Source of the DNA: Marasmius tenuissimus | Taxonomy: Eukaryota; Basidiomycota; Agaricomycetes; Agaricales; Marasmiaceae | Reading direction: 5' to 3' | Assembly (NCBI GenBank): GCA_029532415.1 | Contig: JAQOTA010000065.1 | Location: forward strand, 1,157,495 to 1,221,494 | Length of the DNA stretch: 64,000 bases | Part shown: piece after piece, positions 1-11,749 of the stretch | Numbering within the stretch: position 1 is the first letter of the stretch | Layout: each line of letters opens with the position of its first letter | Notes under the pieces: generated by a model | The model's database searches: none | Told to the model about the DNA's origin: nothing | What the model saw: the letters and a program-made list of their open reading frames with translations, nothing else | Translations under genes and position numbers: made by a program

Positions 1-1027
1 ACGCTGCCAACGAATGGCCACTCCTACTACGGGACGCGAAAGGCTGCGACCATTCTGGCCGTCTTGGATACCTGTGTCGACTTTGGCGGGCAGTCAGCCC
101 TCGAGGTTATCCTTAAACGCGTTCTGGCACCCCAGATGACTTCAGAGTACCTCAGGAATACCCTTGTTCCCCTCCTTCCCGATCTTTGCCAGCTCGCTCA
201 CTGGAAGGGCATGGCAATATCATCCGAGCCCTTTGCGTCGACGATTCGGACTATCATGAACAACTGGGTGAACATCATTCTCGGGATGAAACCAAGTGAG
301 GCCGCTGCTCAGCCATTACTGGCCAGGTTGCAGAAATACAACTGCCAAGATTCCAACTGTGTTCAAGTCCGCAAGTTTTTGATCACTCCGAATGCACAGC
401 ATTCGATGGAGCTGGAACGGATAGGTGCTCCTGCCCGAAAACACATCGAGAAGGAGTTGCAGACGCATGCATACGGAGCTGCTACGTTCGAAACCGTTCG
501 AACGACTCCCCAGGGACTAACGGTATGTTCCAAGGGCGGTCATATCCCGGAGTTCATAGCTGATTTTTCTATAGATCAGGAAACATGACGCACTATTCCG
601 GCCTGCTCTATGGAGAGCTACTCAGCAGGAAGGGGTGAAGTTGTTGAAGGAAATCGGGCAAGAGGGGGTGATCAAGGCGGTATGGGGTGATGACTATACG
701 ACGTTCATCCATAAAATGAACGGAATTCCCACGAGCACACAGACGGCGAACCAGAATATTAATCCGCATCGCAGCCGACCTGCTACTACTAGCACTGGTA
801 CTGCGGTGGCAGGACCTTCACGAACCCAGCCACCCCTGCCGAGGCCAGCAGTTCTGGTGGGTGGAGTCGTGCCAGGCGTGCTTGTAGCACAGGATGCAAA
901 TGCCCACCTCGGGCAGCAATCTACTACTCGAGACGGTATAGCTACGGCTGCAACTCTAGGCCATGCAGTTTCAGTCACGCCGGCGAAGCGGAAATTCGAT
1001 GCTGTGATCGACCTCACTTCCGATTAG
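1..1027 (+). CDS. C-terminal part of a 2OG-Fe(II) oxygenase paralogue (cut by window edge)
   Basis: Coding blocks <1..522 and 575..1027 (intron 523-574, GT..AG). The visible 324 or so residues align closely over their length with the C-terminal third of the complete gene that follows: both have the LERIGAPARKHIEKELQTHA segment, the same intron position just after QGLT, and the same tail. Only this C-terminal region is visible; the catalytic domain would lie left of the window. After the helical region comes a Ser/Thr/Pro-rich linker, then a basic KRK stretch and a terminal VIDLTSD, which resembles a SUMO-interacting motif (hydrophobic core followed by acidic/Ser residues). The gene is tandem to its paralogue, which starts about 380 bp downstream on the same strand. 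Function is inferred from the complete copy. Confidence 0.85.
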
Positions 1028-1410
1028 TAGCCATGATTCTCCGAGTTGGTTGGGCGCAACTTGGGCGATATGGTATACTTATCTTATTGGTTGGACTCGG
1101 ACAATCATGGCTCAACACTATCCTTTGATAACGTACTGTAGCTCATGTTCTCTTATTGGTTTTAATCGTGATTCGTCCTCTTTGCATATCGGGGTGAAGT
1201 TGCTTGGAGGTGATTGAGTAGCGGGACGGCCCGGACGGCCCCGAGTCAGACGCGTCAAGTCACAAGTGCCGTCATGGTGGTCACAATGTGACTCACCGCG
1301 TCTTTTCGCTGTCCTTTGCCTCTTTTAACTTTGCCTCGGACGACAGACTGTTTCGCGTTCTAAACGTTCCTCGAGGGAATCCTTTTTCTCTCACTCAAGG
1401 AACCGAAGAT
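1028..1410. other. Intergenic: 3' end of first oxygenase copy and promoter of second
   Basis: No convincing ORF. An in-frame upstream ATG at 1288 would add 41 residues to the next gene; I preferred the ATG at 1411. Confidence 0.5.
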
Positions 1411-4400
1411 ATGGAAGTAGAATCTTTGGAATCCGCACAAATTGACCACTCGGTAGAGGCGGCCGAACTCGCCACCTCTGAATATCAAGAACCTTCTAAC
1501 TTGAACGCGAGAGAGCTCTCCACTGCATCAGATGAACGGTCTACCCGAGAAAACGACAATATGGCTGCTGATGCGACTTCGGACGAGGGGAAATTGGATG
1601 ACGTAGATGAAGATGGTTTTCCTATGCTTAAAGTCCCTTCAGAGAACATCCTGGTGCGTGCCGAATCACAACCAACCGTTCTCGTAGCTCATATCAAATC
1701 TCACTGTTTGATATAGGAAGATTTCGAGACAGCTCTCAAGACCGATTCCGACTTTCAAGGATCTTTTGCTTTTACAAAAACTTACGATGATGCCCTAAAC
1801 CCGATTCTATGCCTTGAAGGTCTAGGGACCATTGGTCTTCCGCTGAGCAAACGAGAAGCAAAGGCTATAATCGAGAAGTCTATACAAGCACCGTTCGGCA
1901 AGGGCGAAAGGACCATCGTCGACACAGAAGTGAGGGACACGTGGGAGATGGACGCGTCAAAAGTTCAATTTCAGGAACTCAAGTGGCAATCCTTTATGGA
2001 CAGAGTCGTGCAAGAAGTTTGCCAGACTCTCGGGGTGAACTTTCAAGCAAGTAAGCCTCGAGCTGAACTGTACAAATTACTTATTTACGAAACCGGCTCT
2101 CAGTGAGTACTTCTACCCTCTTGCTGGATGAAACTGATTTTTTTCTGTCAAGTTTCTTGCCGCACGTTGAGTAGGTGACACCGGGACTGAAAAGCGAAGT
2201 AACGTATGCTCAACTCTTCTCCCCAGTACGGAAAAGACGAACGGAATGTTTGCGTCTATCATCGTCGTTCTACCTTCGCATTTTACTGGGGGCGATGCGC
2301 ACGTCTCTCACGGAACACTCAAAAAAGTCTTCAACACCAGTGGACCAAGTCTGTCAAAGACCACCGTTCTATCATGGTACACAGACGTGACACATGAAAT
2401 CGTCAGTCAGTCTCGCCTCCGTAATCTTTGACTTGACTGACACGACCATAGAAACCCATCAAAAGTGGTTACCGCCTTGCTCTCTCCTACAACCTTTTTC
2501 ATACTACAAACTCACTACGCCCCTCACTTTCCTCTCAAACCGACATGATTGGCAGGCTTCGGCACATACTTCTCTCATGGAAGCAACAGGAAAGCGAACC
2601 TGACAAGATGATCTACATGCTTGACCATAAATACTCACAAGCGAGCTTGTCCGCCAGCGCTCTGAAAGGGAAGGACGCTCACATCGTAGCAGTGCTCGAC
2701 TCTCTCTCCAAAGAGATAGGCTTTAGTCTTGGACTTGCTCACATCGAGCACCACGAAACCGGGCAAGCCAACGATTATGGAGGAGGGCGTGGAAGTTATT
2801 GGGATGAGTCTGAAGAAGATGACGACGACGTGGAGATGGGGGAAATTGAGGAGAGCACCACATCGATTGAAAATCTGGTCGACCTTGACGGCAAACACAT
2901 AAGCGACAACGTTGAATTTGATGATGAGGCGGAGACGATACCAGCAAGATTCATTGATTACTTTGGAGGCCAAACCTGGGACGATCAAGATTACGAAGGG
3001 TATCAAGGAAATGTAAGTAGCCAATTCCGTCTCAACATCGACTTGCCTGATTCTCATAATCTGCAATGGGGTTCAGTGCGGCGGAAATCTAGAGCGCTGT
3101 AAGGGAATCTCCTCAACCGCTGTGAGCTATCAATCTGACCGCGACTCTGCCATCAGTTTATCGCCGCACTGCATTGGTGATCTGGCCGAGATGGACCCGT
3201 TTAGGTGACGAGGAAGGTGACGGACAAACTGTCTCCGCCCTTGAAGCACTGCGAGAACTCGACGGATTGGACGCTACCGCCGAAGATACAGAACTTTTCA
3301 GTTGGGTGTGTCGCTCGTCTGGATATAGACGCCACCCTCGCGCACTCGAAACTCTTTGTAACGTTGCTCTCGAGTGGGAGAAGCCCGATCTCTGGGTCAA
3401 AGCTGTTACTACGACACGAGACCAATGTCTTACGCACATGCTTTCCATCGACGAGCTGGCATCTGCAATCTCTCAATTCGGGTACACGGAGATTTCCATG
3501 GGGTAAGGATCTGTCATTGGAGAGGAAAGCATGATGTTCACCCCAATCTTTAGGCTCAACGAAATCATTCTGAGTGACCAGTCGGTGACTTCCCGCCTCA
3601 ACTATTTGTCGCGTCTCGAGGCGTGGGCCCGCAGTCAAGAAGACGACCCTTCTCTGAGCCTCGTCCTGCTGTTTGTGCGGGAGTTGCGGCTGTTTACGTT
3701 TGACAATCTACCATGGGCTGATACCTCTGAACTGTGTTTCCTCACCGATCAAGTAATGAAGCACGATGGTATCGAACGTCTGAAAACAAGGTCATCCTAC
3801 TTCCATCGTCCGTCGGCTTCGCGGTGCTCATTCAAACACGACAGTATTCTCCCCCGACTCCGCAAGGAGCCTGTTGACGTCGGCGTCCTCCAGCCCTATG
3901 CAGCCTTTCTTCATCAAGAAACGCAGCAGCTGTCACCCAGCATTGCGGGCCAATCCCTGCTTAGGGAGATCGTCACCGAATTCCTCACCACCGTGCTTGA
4001 TCGCGTTGACCTCTTCCAGGTCAAGGCCACATCCCCGAGTTATCACTACTCCTACCTGGAATCGAACCAAGGAAAGACGATGCTAAAAGGCGACCCCGCA
4101 CCGGCGATGACATTCATCGCTCAGTGCCTAGAGTCGGGCAATGGAACAATCGCTATAGCTGCTCTCAAACGGATGATGAACATGACAGGCCAAACACAGC
4201 ATGTCATGCAAGTCCGTGCAACGACTGTTCTTCTACCGCTGCTGCAGCTTCTGTCGAAGGAGCCCAAGGCGCAACCATTCCTTCGCGAGTTTCCGCTGGC
4301 CAGTATCAGCGAGGTCGCGATACCACTAGCTCTCCAATCGATCGAGGCGAATGGCGGAACGTTCAACCAGGAAACTATCTGTGCTCTGCTCGATAGTATT

Positions 4401-5703
4401 GTTGTTGCTGGTACGCCTCAGCTCCTGACGACAACGTGAGTACCCTTAGCTTCGTCTATTTTCCCCTGGGACTGAGCTCTCCTTGTTTTTGTCCAGGATC
4501 CTACCCAAGATTCGAAGCTTCAAATGGAATGAGACGAGTTGGAAGTTATGCATCGAACAACTTCACTCTCGACGTGCAGTCCTTGGGTCAGCCCAAGAAT
4601 CTGTTTCCGCCATCACGGCTGTAGTCGCGGAAATGGCCAAGCTCTACGCCCAAAAGGTCGCCCTTCCGGCGTCACGACAGATAGCTGGTCACCCCTATGG
4701 GATCTGTGGCAATGGCAACCTGTCTGCGGGAGTTCTAGCCATCCTCGACACCTGCTCGAAATTGGGCGGCGTACAAGTCCTCGAAGTTGTTTTGAAACGA
4801 GTTCTCGAGCCCAAGATGACCTCTGAATACCTTAGAAACTACCTCGTACCTCTTCTCCCCGGTATTTGCCAACTCGCTCAACGAGAAGGCGTTGCCCTTT
4901 CATCTCAGCCTTTCTCGTCGGCTATCCAGATAATCATGAACTACTGGGCAATACTCATTCTGGGAGCGAAGCCGGACGAAGAGCTCTATCAGAGGTTATT
5001 CGCGAAGGTGCAGAGGTATACGTGCACCCAGCCAAACTGTGTCGCAGTCCGCAGATTTTTGACGATGCCGAACGCTGAGCGGTCGATGAAGCTGGAACGG
5101 ATAGGTGCTCCGGCGCGTAAACACATCGAAAAAGAGCTTCAGACGCACGCAGTCGGAGCTGCTACCTTCGATACTATTCGGTCGAGTCCTCAAGGGTTGA
5201 CGGTGTGTTCTTCTCTGTATGACTAGGAATTCGGAGCTCGTTGCTGATGTTTGGGTATCTAGGTCTCAAAACATGACGGTCTATTTCAACCTGCTCGGTG
5301 GAGGGCTACTCAACAGGAGGGCGTCAAATTGCTGAAGGAAATAGGAAATGAGGGGGTGCTCAGGGCGATCTGGGGCAACGAGTATGCCGCATTCATTAAC
5401 AAGATGAACGGAATCACGACGAATTCGAGCACCAACCAGACTATCAACCCCCACACCCGCTTCAATCCATACTCCGGCGCCACTACTACGATGGCAGGAC
5501 CTCCACGGGCTCAACCCGAGAGGCTCAACGTCCCACCAGTCACTACCTTGGCCGGTGCAAGTACTCAACAACAACCGATGTCTCAGGTAGGAGCTACTAC
5601 AATCGCGACTTCGAGGGCCCTACCCGCACGCTCTTCAGCTCCAGCAGTGACCCCGGCGAAGCGAAAATTCGATGCTGTGATTGACCTCACTGACAGTGAC
5701 TAG
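1411..5703 (+). CDS. Large prolyl-4-hydroxylase-like 2OG-Fe(II) oxygenase
   Basis: Ten exons: 1411..1653, 1717..2102, 2153..2170, 2227..2401, 2452..3012, 3077..3098, 3157..3502, 3554..4435, 4497..5202, 5263..5703; 1259 aa, frame closed throughout. Residues 1-90 are acidic and low complexity. The 2-oxoglutarate/iron domain covers about residues 190-300: the iron ligands are H214 and D216 (motif HFLPHVDTEKTNG) and H272 in DVTHEI, and R282 in SGYR should bind 2-oxoglutarate. A second conserved region follows (VIWP, then EWEKPDLW and later helical blocks) as seen in related fungal proteins. The C-terminus has a basic KRK and VIDLTDSD, a candidate SUMO-interacting motif. Exons of 18 and 22 nt are present; the 18-nt exon encodes the first iron ligand. 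The substrate is unknown; hydroxylation of a protein is the family expectation. ATG 1288 is an in-frame alternative start. Confidence 0.87.
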
Positions 5704-6376
5704 TGACGGTCTCTGATTCTCTTGCTGCTATCATGTATCATCTGTCCTCGTACCGTATATATTTATTTTGCGTATTCGATATCTCTATCTCTTGTCAGTC
5801 GGGGTCGGACGATCTACTGTATCATATGTCGATAATGTATCTTATAGTCGCGCTTTCTTGGAAGCTTACCTTGCATGTAATTCATCTGCGTGTTGTCGTT
5901 TCAATTCGTCGCTTTGTAGGGGCTCCGGGTAAGTCTGGTTAGTACCCAACTCTGATTCTTCTCACACTGTAGCCCACGTCTCGACATCCATCTACGTCCA
6001 CACGAATATGTTTTTGTCGCACGCGGACCTCGATAGGCGCATTCGCATCATCTAGTGCTTTCTGCCAGAACGAGTGGGATTCTCAAGATATCCAGGAAAA
6101 CAGTTATCGCCTATCGGTAGCATCGGGCAATCTTGAGAAGGAAGTCGGACTACTATAAAGGACCCATATTCCTGGTGCATGGAGTCATCTTCTGTGAACA
6201 GATCATGCATTCATGGAAGGTAGTCATGCGTTGGCCAACAGCTCAGCGGAGCCGGCATTACTTCATATATCAAGGGATCCGGACAAGCAACAGAGGTCGC
6301 TCGTTCGTTGTTCAACAACCCCTATCAACCTCACTTCTCAGAGGCCACGAAAATCCTTGTCTATTTTCCTGTCACA
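5704..6376. other. Intergenic between oxygenase and first BTB gene
   Basis: No supported gene. A CTATAAAG-like box at about 6152-6159 lies some 220 bp upstream of the BTB start, farther than usual, so its use is uncertain. Confidence 0.4.
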
Positions 6377-7451
6377 ATGGAGCCAGAAAACTCAGGAATC
6401 CCCTCACGTGGTACGCACCAGCTGATACAATTACTCACCAGTCCTCACCATTCCTATCTCTGTATCAGTTATCAAAGAATGTGGATTTCCTGTCGACATC
6501 GTCATCAAGTCGAAGGATGGCAGTCTTTTTGGAACACACACCAAGAACCTGGAGCTTTTCAATACCTCATTCCCGTCTCTCGACGTTGTCGCTCACCGAA
6601 TCGAAGATATCGTCCCCTTTGAAGAAAATGCAGATGTTGTGGAGATGTTTCTTCGGTTCTGTCACAACTATCCTTGCAGTCCGAAGGATATCGTCTCGTT
6701 GGGAGTGGATAGTGCTATCTCATTTCATAGAGCCGTACACAAATATCAAAATCACCATGCGCTGCGAGTGTGCGATGCTGCATTAGAGTGCGTTATAATT
6801 TTTTCTTCTCCTTGTGCTACATACTGTACTGTAAGCATTGGCCGCTGACAGCTTGTCATTTTTAGCGATCTCTGCTTGGAGTACGACGAGGACGCGATTA
6901 AGATCCTTCTCTACCGGATCATGTGCACTCTTATCCATGGTCCACTGGCCGGTCTCGACGACCTCATTCGTCGCGCCCTCACGCTATCCGTGGAACCTCC
7001 TGATACGGCGCTTGAGACTTTGCTCACTTATGGAAAGGGATTTGAAGGCGGTATTCTTGCAACCTACGTGAGTGAACTGTTTCTCAATCTAGTACCCCGG
7101 TAACCCCTCCTCTTTCCTTCTCTTCAGGCTATTTACGCGGAAAAATGGCGAACATGCTACGAAAGATACCAACGTGTCGTACGCCAGGAGCTCGGGACCA
7201 ACCCAGCGACCGACAGTCTCGAAAGGAAGGCTCTCAGGAAGCATCTCGAGATGAGTGCTCATCACATCCCGACTCTAGACGATATGTCCCATGCGCGGGA
7301 TATCCTGGAGTTGGGAATACCTGACGAAGCTGATGTCAGTTATGCAGAAGTGTATATCGATTGGGACATCGACATGTGTGAGATTATTAGAGGTTATCCG
7401 ACTTGGGAGGAGTGCGCGAATTTGTATAAGGCTCAGGCGTCGCGCACTTAG
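6377..7451 (+). CDS. BTB/POZ domain protein, copy A
   Basis: Four exons: 6377..6410, 6469..6787, 6866..7067, 7128..7451; 292 aa. The N-terminal half (about residues 15-115) reads as a BTB/POZ domain of the type common in Agaricomycetes: DIVIKSKDGSLFGTHTKNLE, then FPSLDVVAHRIEDIVPFEE and a helix containing VVEMFLRFCHN. The rest is helical with YDEDAIKILLYR and a C-terminal WEECANLYKAQA. BTB domains mediate dimerisation and often recruit cullin-3, but no further domain indicates a partner here. Intron positions, and the lengths of exons 2 and 3 (319 and 202 nt), are identical to those of the convergent copy on the other strand, so the two are recent duplicates in inverted orientation. The start was chosen because the first 34-nt exon matches the paralogue's first exon. 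Confidence 0.85.
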
Positions 7452-7702
7452 TAGGTGAACCCTGCAGTGATGATTAATGGGAACGTGTACCGGTAGTAGC
7501 TTGTATATTAGAATTCTTTGTAGCTTGCGCCAGACCAAGGTCAAGATCATTTGGTGCAGATGGCCAACCAGATCCTCGACCAGGTATACCATAGTCGAAT
7601 GCATCAAGTGAGGACCCGCGTTGATTATAACTACATACATACAAGCCAATGGGTGGCGGTGGCAAAACACATTGAAATCGGGCCTCTCTAGCTCCCGCAT
7701 AG

Positions 7703-8753
7703 TCACCCACGCAACGCCTGAGCCTTATATATGTTCGAGCACCCCTCCCAAGTCGGAAAAGCACTAATGACCCCATACAGATTCGAATACCAGTCTCCAT
7801 ACATTTCCGCATCATGATCAGACAGTGTCCCTAGGATACTCTCCACTTGGTATAAATCGTTTACGGCGGGTATGTGGTGGCCGGTCATTTCGAGGTGACC
7901 CCGTAGAGCACGCTCTTGGAGTCTGTCGTGTGATGGATTGGGCCTGAGCTGTTGAGATAAAACGCGTTGGTAGCGCTCGTAAATTGCTCGCCATTTCTCT
8001 GCGTAGATGGCCTGTGGGGAAAAAGATTGAGTATTGAGACGATTCGGAGCGTTGGGGCGTTGACCGTTCTACTCACATAGATCGCAAAGATTTCGCCTTC
8101 ATAACCTCTCCCGTAAGTGAGCAAAGTGGCGAGTGCCGTTCGAGGGGGTCTCACGGAGAGCGTGAGGGCGCGGCGAATGAGATCGTCGAGATGTTCTAGT
8201 GGACCATTGACGAGTGTGTGTAAGGTGCGGTAGAGAAGAATCTTAATTGCGTTGTCGTCTGACTCCAGGCAAAGTCCGCTATGGACCGGGAAATTCATTA
8301 ATGAGAAGTTCGATACGGAAGTAGTTCTACGCACTTCAGCGCGGTATCACACGCCCGCAAAGCGTGGTAGTTCTGATACCTATGGACTGCTTTATGGAGC
8401 GAGATAGCGCTGTCAACACCCAAAGAAGCGATATCCATCGGTCCAGAAGGGTGGTTATGACAGAAACGGAGAAACATATCGACGACATCGGCATTTTCCT
8501 CGAAGGGTAAGACATCCTCGATTCGATGAGCGACAGAGTCGATAGATGGGAATGAATTGTTGAATAGCTCGAGGTGTTTCGTGTGTGTGCCAAAGAGGCC
8601 ACCGTCTTTTGACTTGATGACGATGTCAATGGGGAATCCACATCCTTCAATACCTGGATTTCAATTTCAGCGTGGCAAGAGTGTTCGCAAGCAAAAAATG
8701 AGCCATGAGGCCGAAGTGTACTTACCACACGGAGGTATCCCTTGGGCCTCCAT
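7703..8753 (-). CDS. BTB/POZ domain protein, copy B
   Basis: Exons on the minus strand: 8726..8753, 8335..8653, 8077..8278, 7703..8011; 285 aa. This is the paralogue of copy A, with the same exon layout and about the same protein: GFPIDIVIKSKDGGLFGTHTK at the start of the BTB fold, LPFEENADVVDMFLRFCHN in the following helix, and WEGCSNIYKAQA at the C-terminus. The two genes point toward each other with about 250 bp between their stop codons. A TATA-like box lies about 75 bp upstream of the ATG. All four exons are intact with no in-frame stops, so both copies look functional. Biological role unknown. Confidence 0.85.
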
Positions 8754-8825
8754 CGTGTGTTGGTAAGTGCGAGGCAGGGGTTGAAATTTGGAAGGTTGTC
8801 GGAGTTGTTGGCTCAGGAACGCTCT

Positions 8826-8834
8826 CTCTTATAC
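8826..8834 (-). promoter_or_regulatory. TATA-like box of BTB copy B
   Basis: GTATAAGAG on the minus strand, about 73-81 nt upstream of the ATG at 8753. Confidence 0.45.
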
Positions 8835-9517
8835 TCATAGCGATCTATCTTCTCTTCATCTCCGAAGTCGCGCCGTTTGTGCTCTGTTTGGCTTCTGATA
8901 TGAGAATCATGGAAATTCTTTGAGGAAATGAACTCAGTTCCGTACCGAATAGATTTGCGCTCACAAAGGGCCTAGGTCTGAGCAAGTAGTCCTCGGAAAT
9001 TTTTTGATCAAATGTGGGCTGACCATTCTGAAGACGAATGAAATGGCGCAGTTGGGTCATTGTTGTAGAGACATGAGGTGAGGTGTGCACCGTGAGAAAA
9101 ATTCCTTGGACCAGGGACCCACGTGGACCCACTTCCATATTCGGATTGAGCCGGACCCTGCCACTGGTTAGCTACAAGTTAAAGCATGCCGAATAGGTGG
9201 CCTGCACTCGACGCGCCCACCAGATGATAATCTCGGGTACGTCTGGTCCTAAATTGTCAGCTGGTTGCGGCTATTCTTACTCTTAACCCGTTATTTACGG
9301 CGGTACGGCGCAACGGGTCCAAGGTGTTGACTGGTGTACAGATAATGTCCAAATAATTCTTGCCTGACTTTGGGGCACGCAACTGAAAACGGGCGCCTTG
9401 TGTCCGAGGTCGCAACCATATAATATAATCTTGACTTGTGACGTCCATGATTATTGCACTACTCACATTCATCTAAAAGATCCCATCAAACTTTTGCTTC
9501 CTCTCCGACTTGACTGC
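8835..9517. other. Intergenic upstream of BTB copy B and downstream of MDR 1
   Basis: No ORF with coding character was seen on either strand. Confidence 0.4.
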
Positions 9518-10923
9518 TCAAGCCACCTTAATCACCACCTTCCCGACATGCTTCTGTGACTCGAGATGTTCAAAAGCCTTCACCGAGTCCTCAAATGTGA
9601 AGACTTTGTCAATGACCGGCTTAGTGATCTCCGGTCGGGAAGCTATCAACCGATTCATAGTTTTGAAACTACAATCAATGCGTGTGAGGTTTCCTAGCTA
9701 CAGGGAAGAGCAAAACTAGGGACGTACGATTCAACTGATCCGATTTGAATCCCTCTCACGTTCAATTGCCTCGACATGATAGCGATAATCAGGCTGGCGA
9801 CTTGAGCTCCAGCTTCGTTCTGTTCGTGTTCAGTCCATGGAGATGGTAAGTAAAGACCGTGGCCAGACACACACCATGTCAAGAAATCCAATGATACTGA
9901 TAAACCCAGACCGCCTGGTGGCTTGCAACGACTTGACCAACGTTCCGGGACCACCGACTTCGATTGTGTAGTCTACACCTCGGTCGTTGGTAATTTTCAA
10001 AACTTCTTCGTGCCACTCTGGTGTTTTGACGTAGTTGATGAAATGGTGGGCTCCTAGCTTTTTCGCGATGGCGAGTTTGTCGTCCGACGAGGAGGTGACT
10101 ATCACAGTCGCTCCGGAGGCTACGGCGAATTGGAGAGCGAAGCTGATTGAATGTTAGATGTGGATAAAGAGACGGGTGATAAAACGCGTGCGTACATGGA
10201 AACACCGCCAGTGCCCTGGATGAGGACTGTATCTCCAGCTTTGATAGGGACAGGATCGGTGAGAGCGTTGTAGGCCGTTACGGCCGCGCAAGGTAGAGTA
10301 GCCCCTTCTTCATACGATAGATGTTCGGGAATCGCGACCAAGGACTAACAAAATTCGGTGGCAGTCAACTAGTTGTTTGAATAACAGGCCTCGGGGTCAG
10401 ACTCACGTATTCCTTGAAAATCTTGTATTGGGTGAGAACGCCATCTACCGCTCCCGCTCCCAGAGCACTGCTGGTGCTCTTGGCTGTAACGGGCCCATGC
10501 AAATGTTCCGGTGTGAAGTTGGCACAGACGCGATCGCCTGTTTTCCATTCGGTTACTTCGTTGCCTGTGGCCACAACTTCACCGGCCATGTCGGAGCATG
10601 CGATTAGTCCGTCCTTGGAGGGACTATGTAAAGGGGAGTCAAGACGAAATGGATTTTGAATGATAAACTAGTACGCTACCCTGGATACATCCCTGTGGAG
10701 ATTACCAGATCTCTGTAGTTGAGGGAAACGGCGTGGACCTTGACTAGGACTTCGGTGGATTTGAGAGATGGCAAGTCGACGTTCTTGAAGGCCAAGTTTT
10801 GGTAACCTGCTCCGATCTGATAGTAACAAATATGTAGATCAGTATGAGATCGTTGAGGTGACAGCAAGTAGGTTGGGTGACCTTTGGGTGGTAGGCAGCA
10901 CGGGTTTGAGTGGGGAGGGTCAT
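9518..10923 (-). CDS. MDR-superfamily NAD(P)-dependent alcohol dehydrogenase / quinone oxidoreductase, copy 1
   Basis: Seven exons: 10882..10923, 10680..10816, 10407..10623, 10196..10344, 9875..10142, 9728..9819, 9518..9668; 351 aa, typical for medium-chain dehydrogenase/reductases. The N-terminal GroES-like domain has [11 protein letters not shown] and SDMAGEVVA; the Cys and His expected of the catalytic zinc site in true alcohol dehydrogenases are not evident, so a zinc-independent quinone-oxidoreductase-type enzyme is more likely. The Rossmann domain has [20 protein letters not shown] followed by TSSSDDKL, then [14 protein letters not shown]. Exons 2-7 (137, 217, 149, 268, 92 and 151 nt) match those of three other copies in the window (one copy has 95 nt for exon 6). 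Probably cytosolic. Substrate unknown. Confidence 0.9.
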
Positions 10924-10974
10924 GATTTGGGTGGAGAACTTGAAGGAATGGATAAACATACGTCTCACAAATTT

Positions 10975-10982
10975 CTTTATAG
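10975..10982 (-). promoter_or_regulatory. TATA box of MDR copy 1
   Basis: CTATAAAG on the minus strand, 52-59 nt upstream of the ATG. MDR copies 3 and 4 have the same octamer at nearly the same distance. Confidence 0.65.
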
Positions 10983-11080
10983 TTCTTTCTTCGGAACGTA
11001 TCCGGGCTTGATGGCGAAGCGCCAGACTCAGGCCATACGAGATAGATGAGCTTGGATGAGTGATACAATTGAGTGTCCTT

Positions 11081-11112
11081 ACTAATCGTCGATAATCGAC
11101 CGGTTCAGTCGG
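11081..11112 (-). promoter_or_regulatory. Shared upstream element of MDR genes (copy 1 instance)
   Basis: Read on the minus strand, TGAACCGGTCGAT is followed by a TCGACGATTAGTAAGG-type tail and then AATTGTATCACTCAT. The same order of words occurs upstream of MDR copies 3 and 4, and in weaker form copy 2. Its function is inferred from conservation among paralogues. Confidence 0.5.
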
Positions 11113-11749
11113 GAAAAGGCCCTGGAGGAGTCTACTTACTGTAAATGTATGAGTGACCGGCGGGTTCGCAGACGGGCATTTGAGCAAAGGGGAGTAGTTG
11201 TTATCAGCTGAGATGTTTCAAGGCGATTTGTGCATTTCCATACTGCCGCCAGTTTGCGCGCGGCAGGCTGATGGAAGGCTGACCACAAGAACTCGATGAG
11301 GATGTCTCTAGTCATTTTTTGAGTTCATTCTGAATATTCGATGGTTTTCTGTAGTGGGCCACAATGCTGCCTGATCAGTCAGAAAGTAAGTGCTAGAACT
11401 CTGAACGATGAAGAATCTGACTTACCCTCCCGAGTGCCAACCGTCGCGGTCGGCCCGTTATATGCATGGAACTTTCACCATCTTCCGACAACTTGGCGTC
11501 TTTGGAAAAGTACTTCCCGGCTGGGCGACGGAACATGAACCTTCCTCCCAATCGCGAGCTTGTTCCATGGCCATGTACTACCATTCAATAGCTGTCGATT
11601 CTTCCAGTTCAGACCTTGGCTCGGTTTTGTGGACTATTGGAACGATCCATTGAGTCAAAATGTTACAGACAACACGTACTCGAGGTGACAGTTAGACAGG
11701 CAAAGCAGAAATAATGGAGGAAATAGATGGTAAGCAAAACAGACGATTG
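11113..11749. other. Intergenic between MDR copy 1 promoter and ASF1 3' end
   Basis: Only short unsupported ORFs; no gene seen. Confidence 0.4.

Noticed and set aside
1288..1410. In-frame upstream ATG for the oxygenase at 1288
   Set aside because: The added residues are hydrophobic and unlike the acidic start seen after 1411; it cannot be excluded without transcript data.
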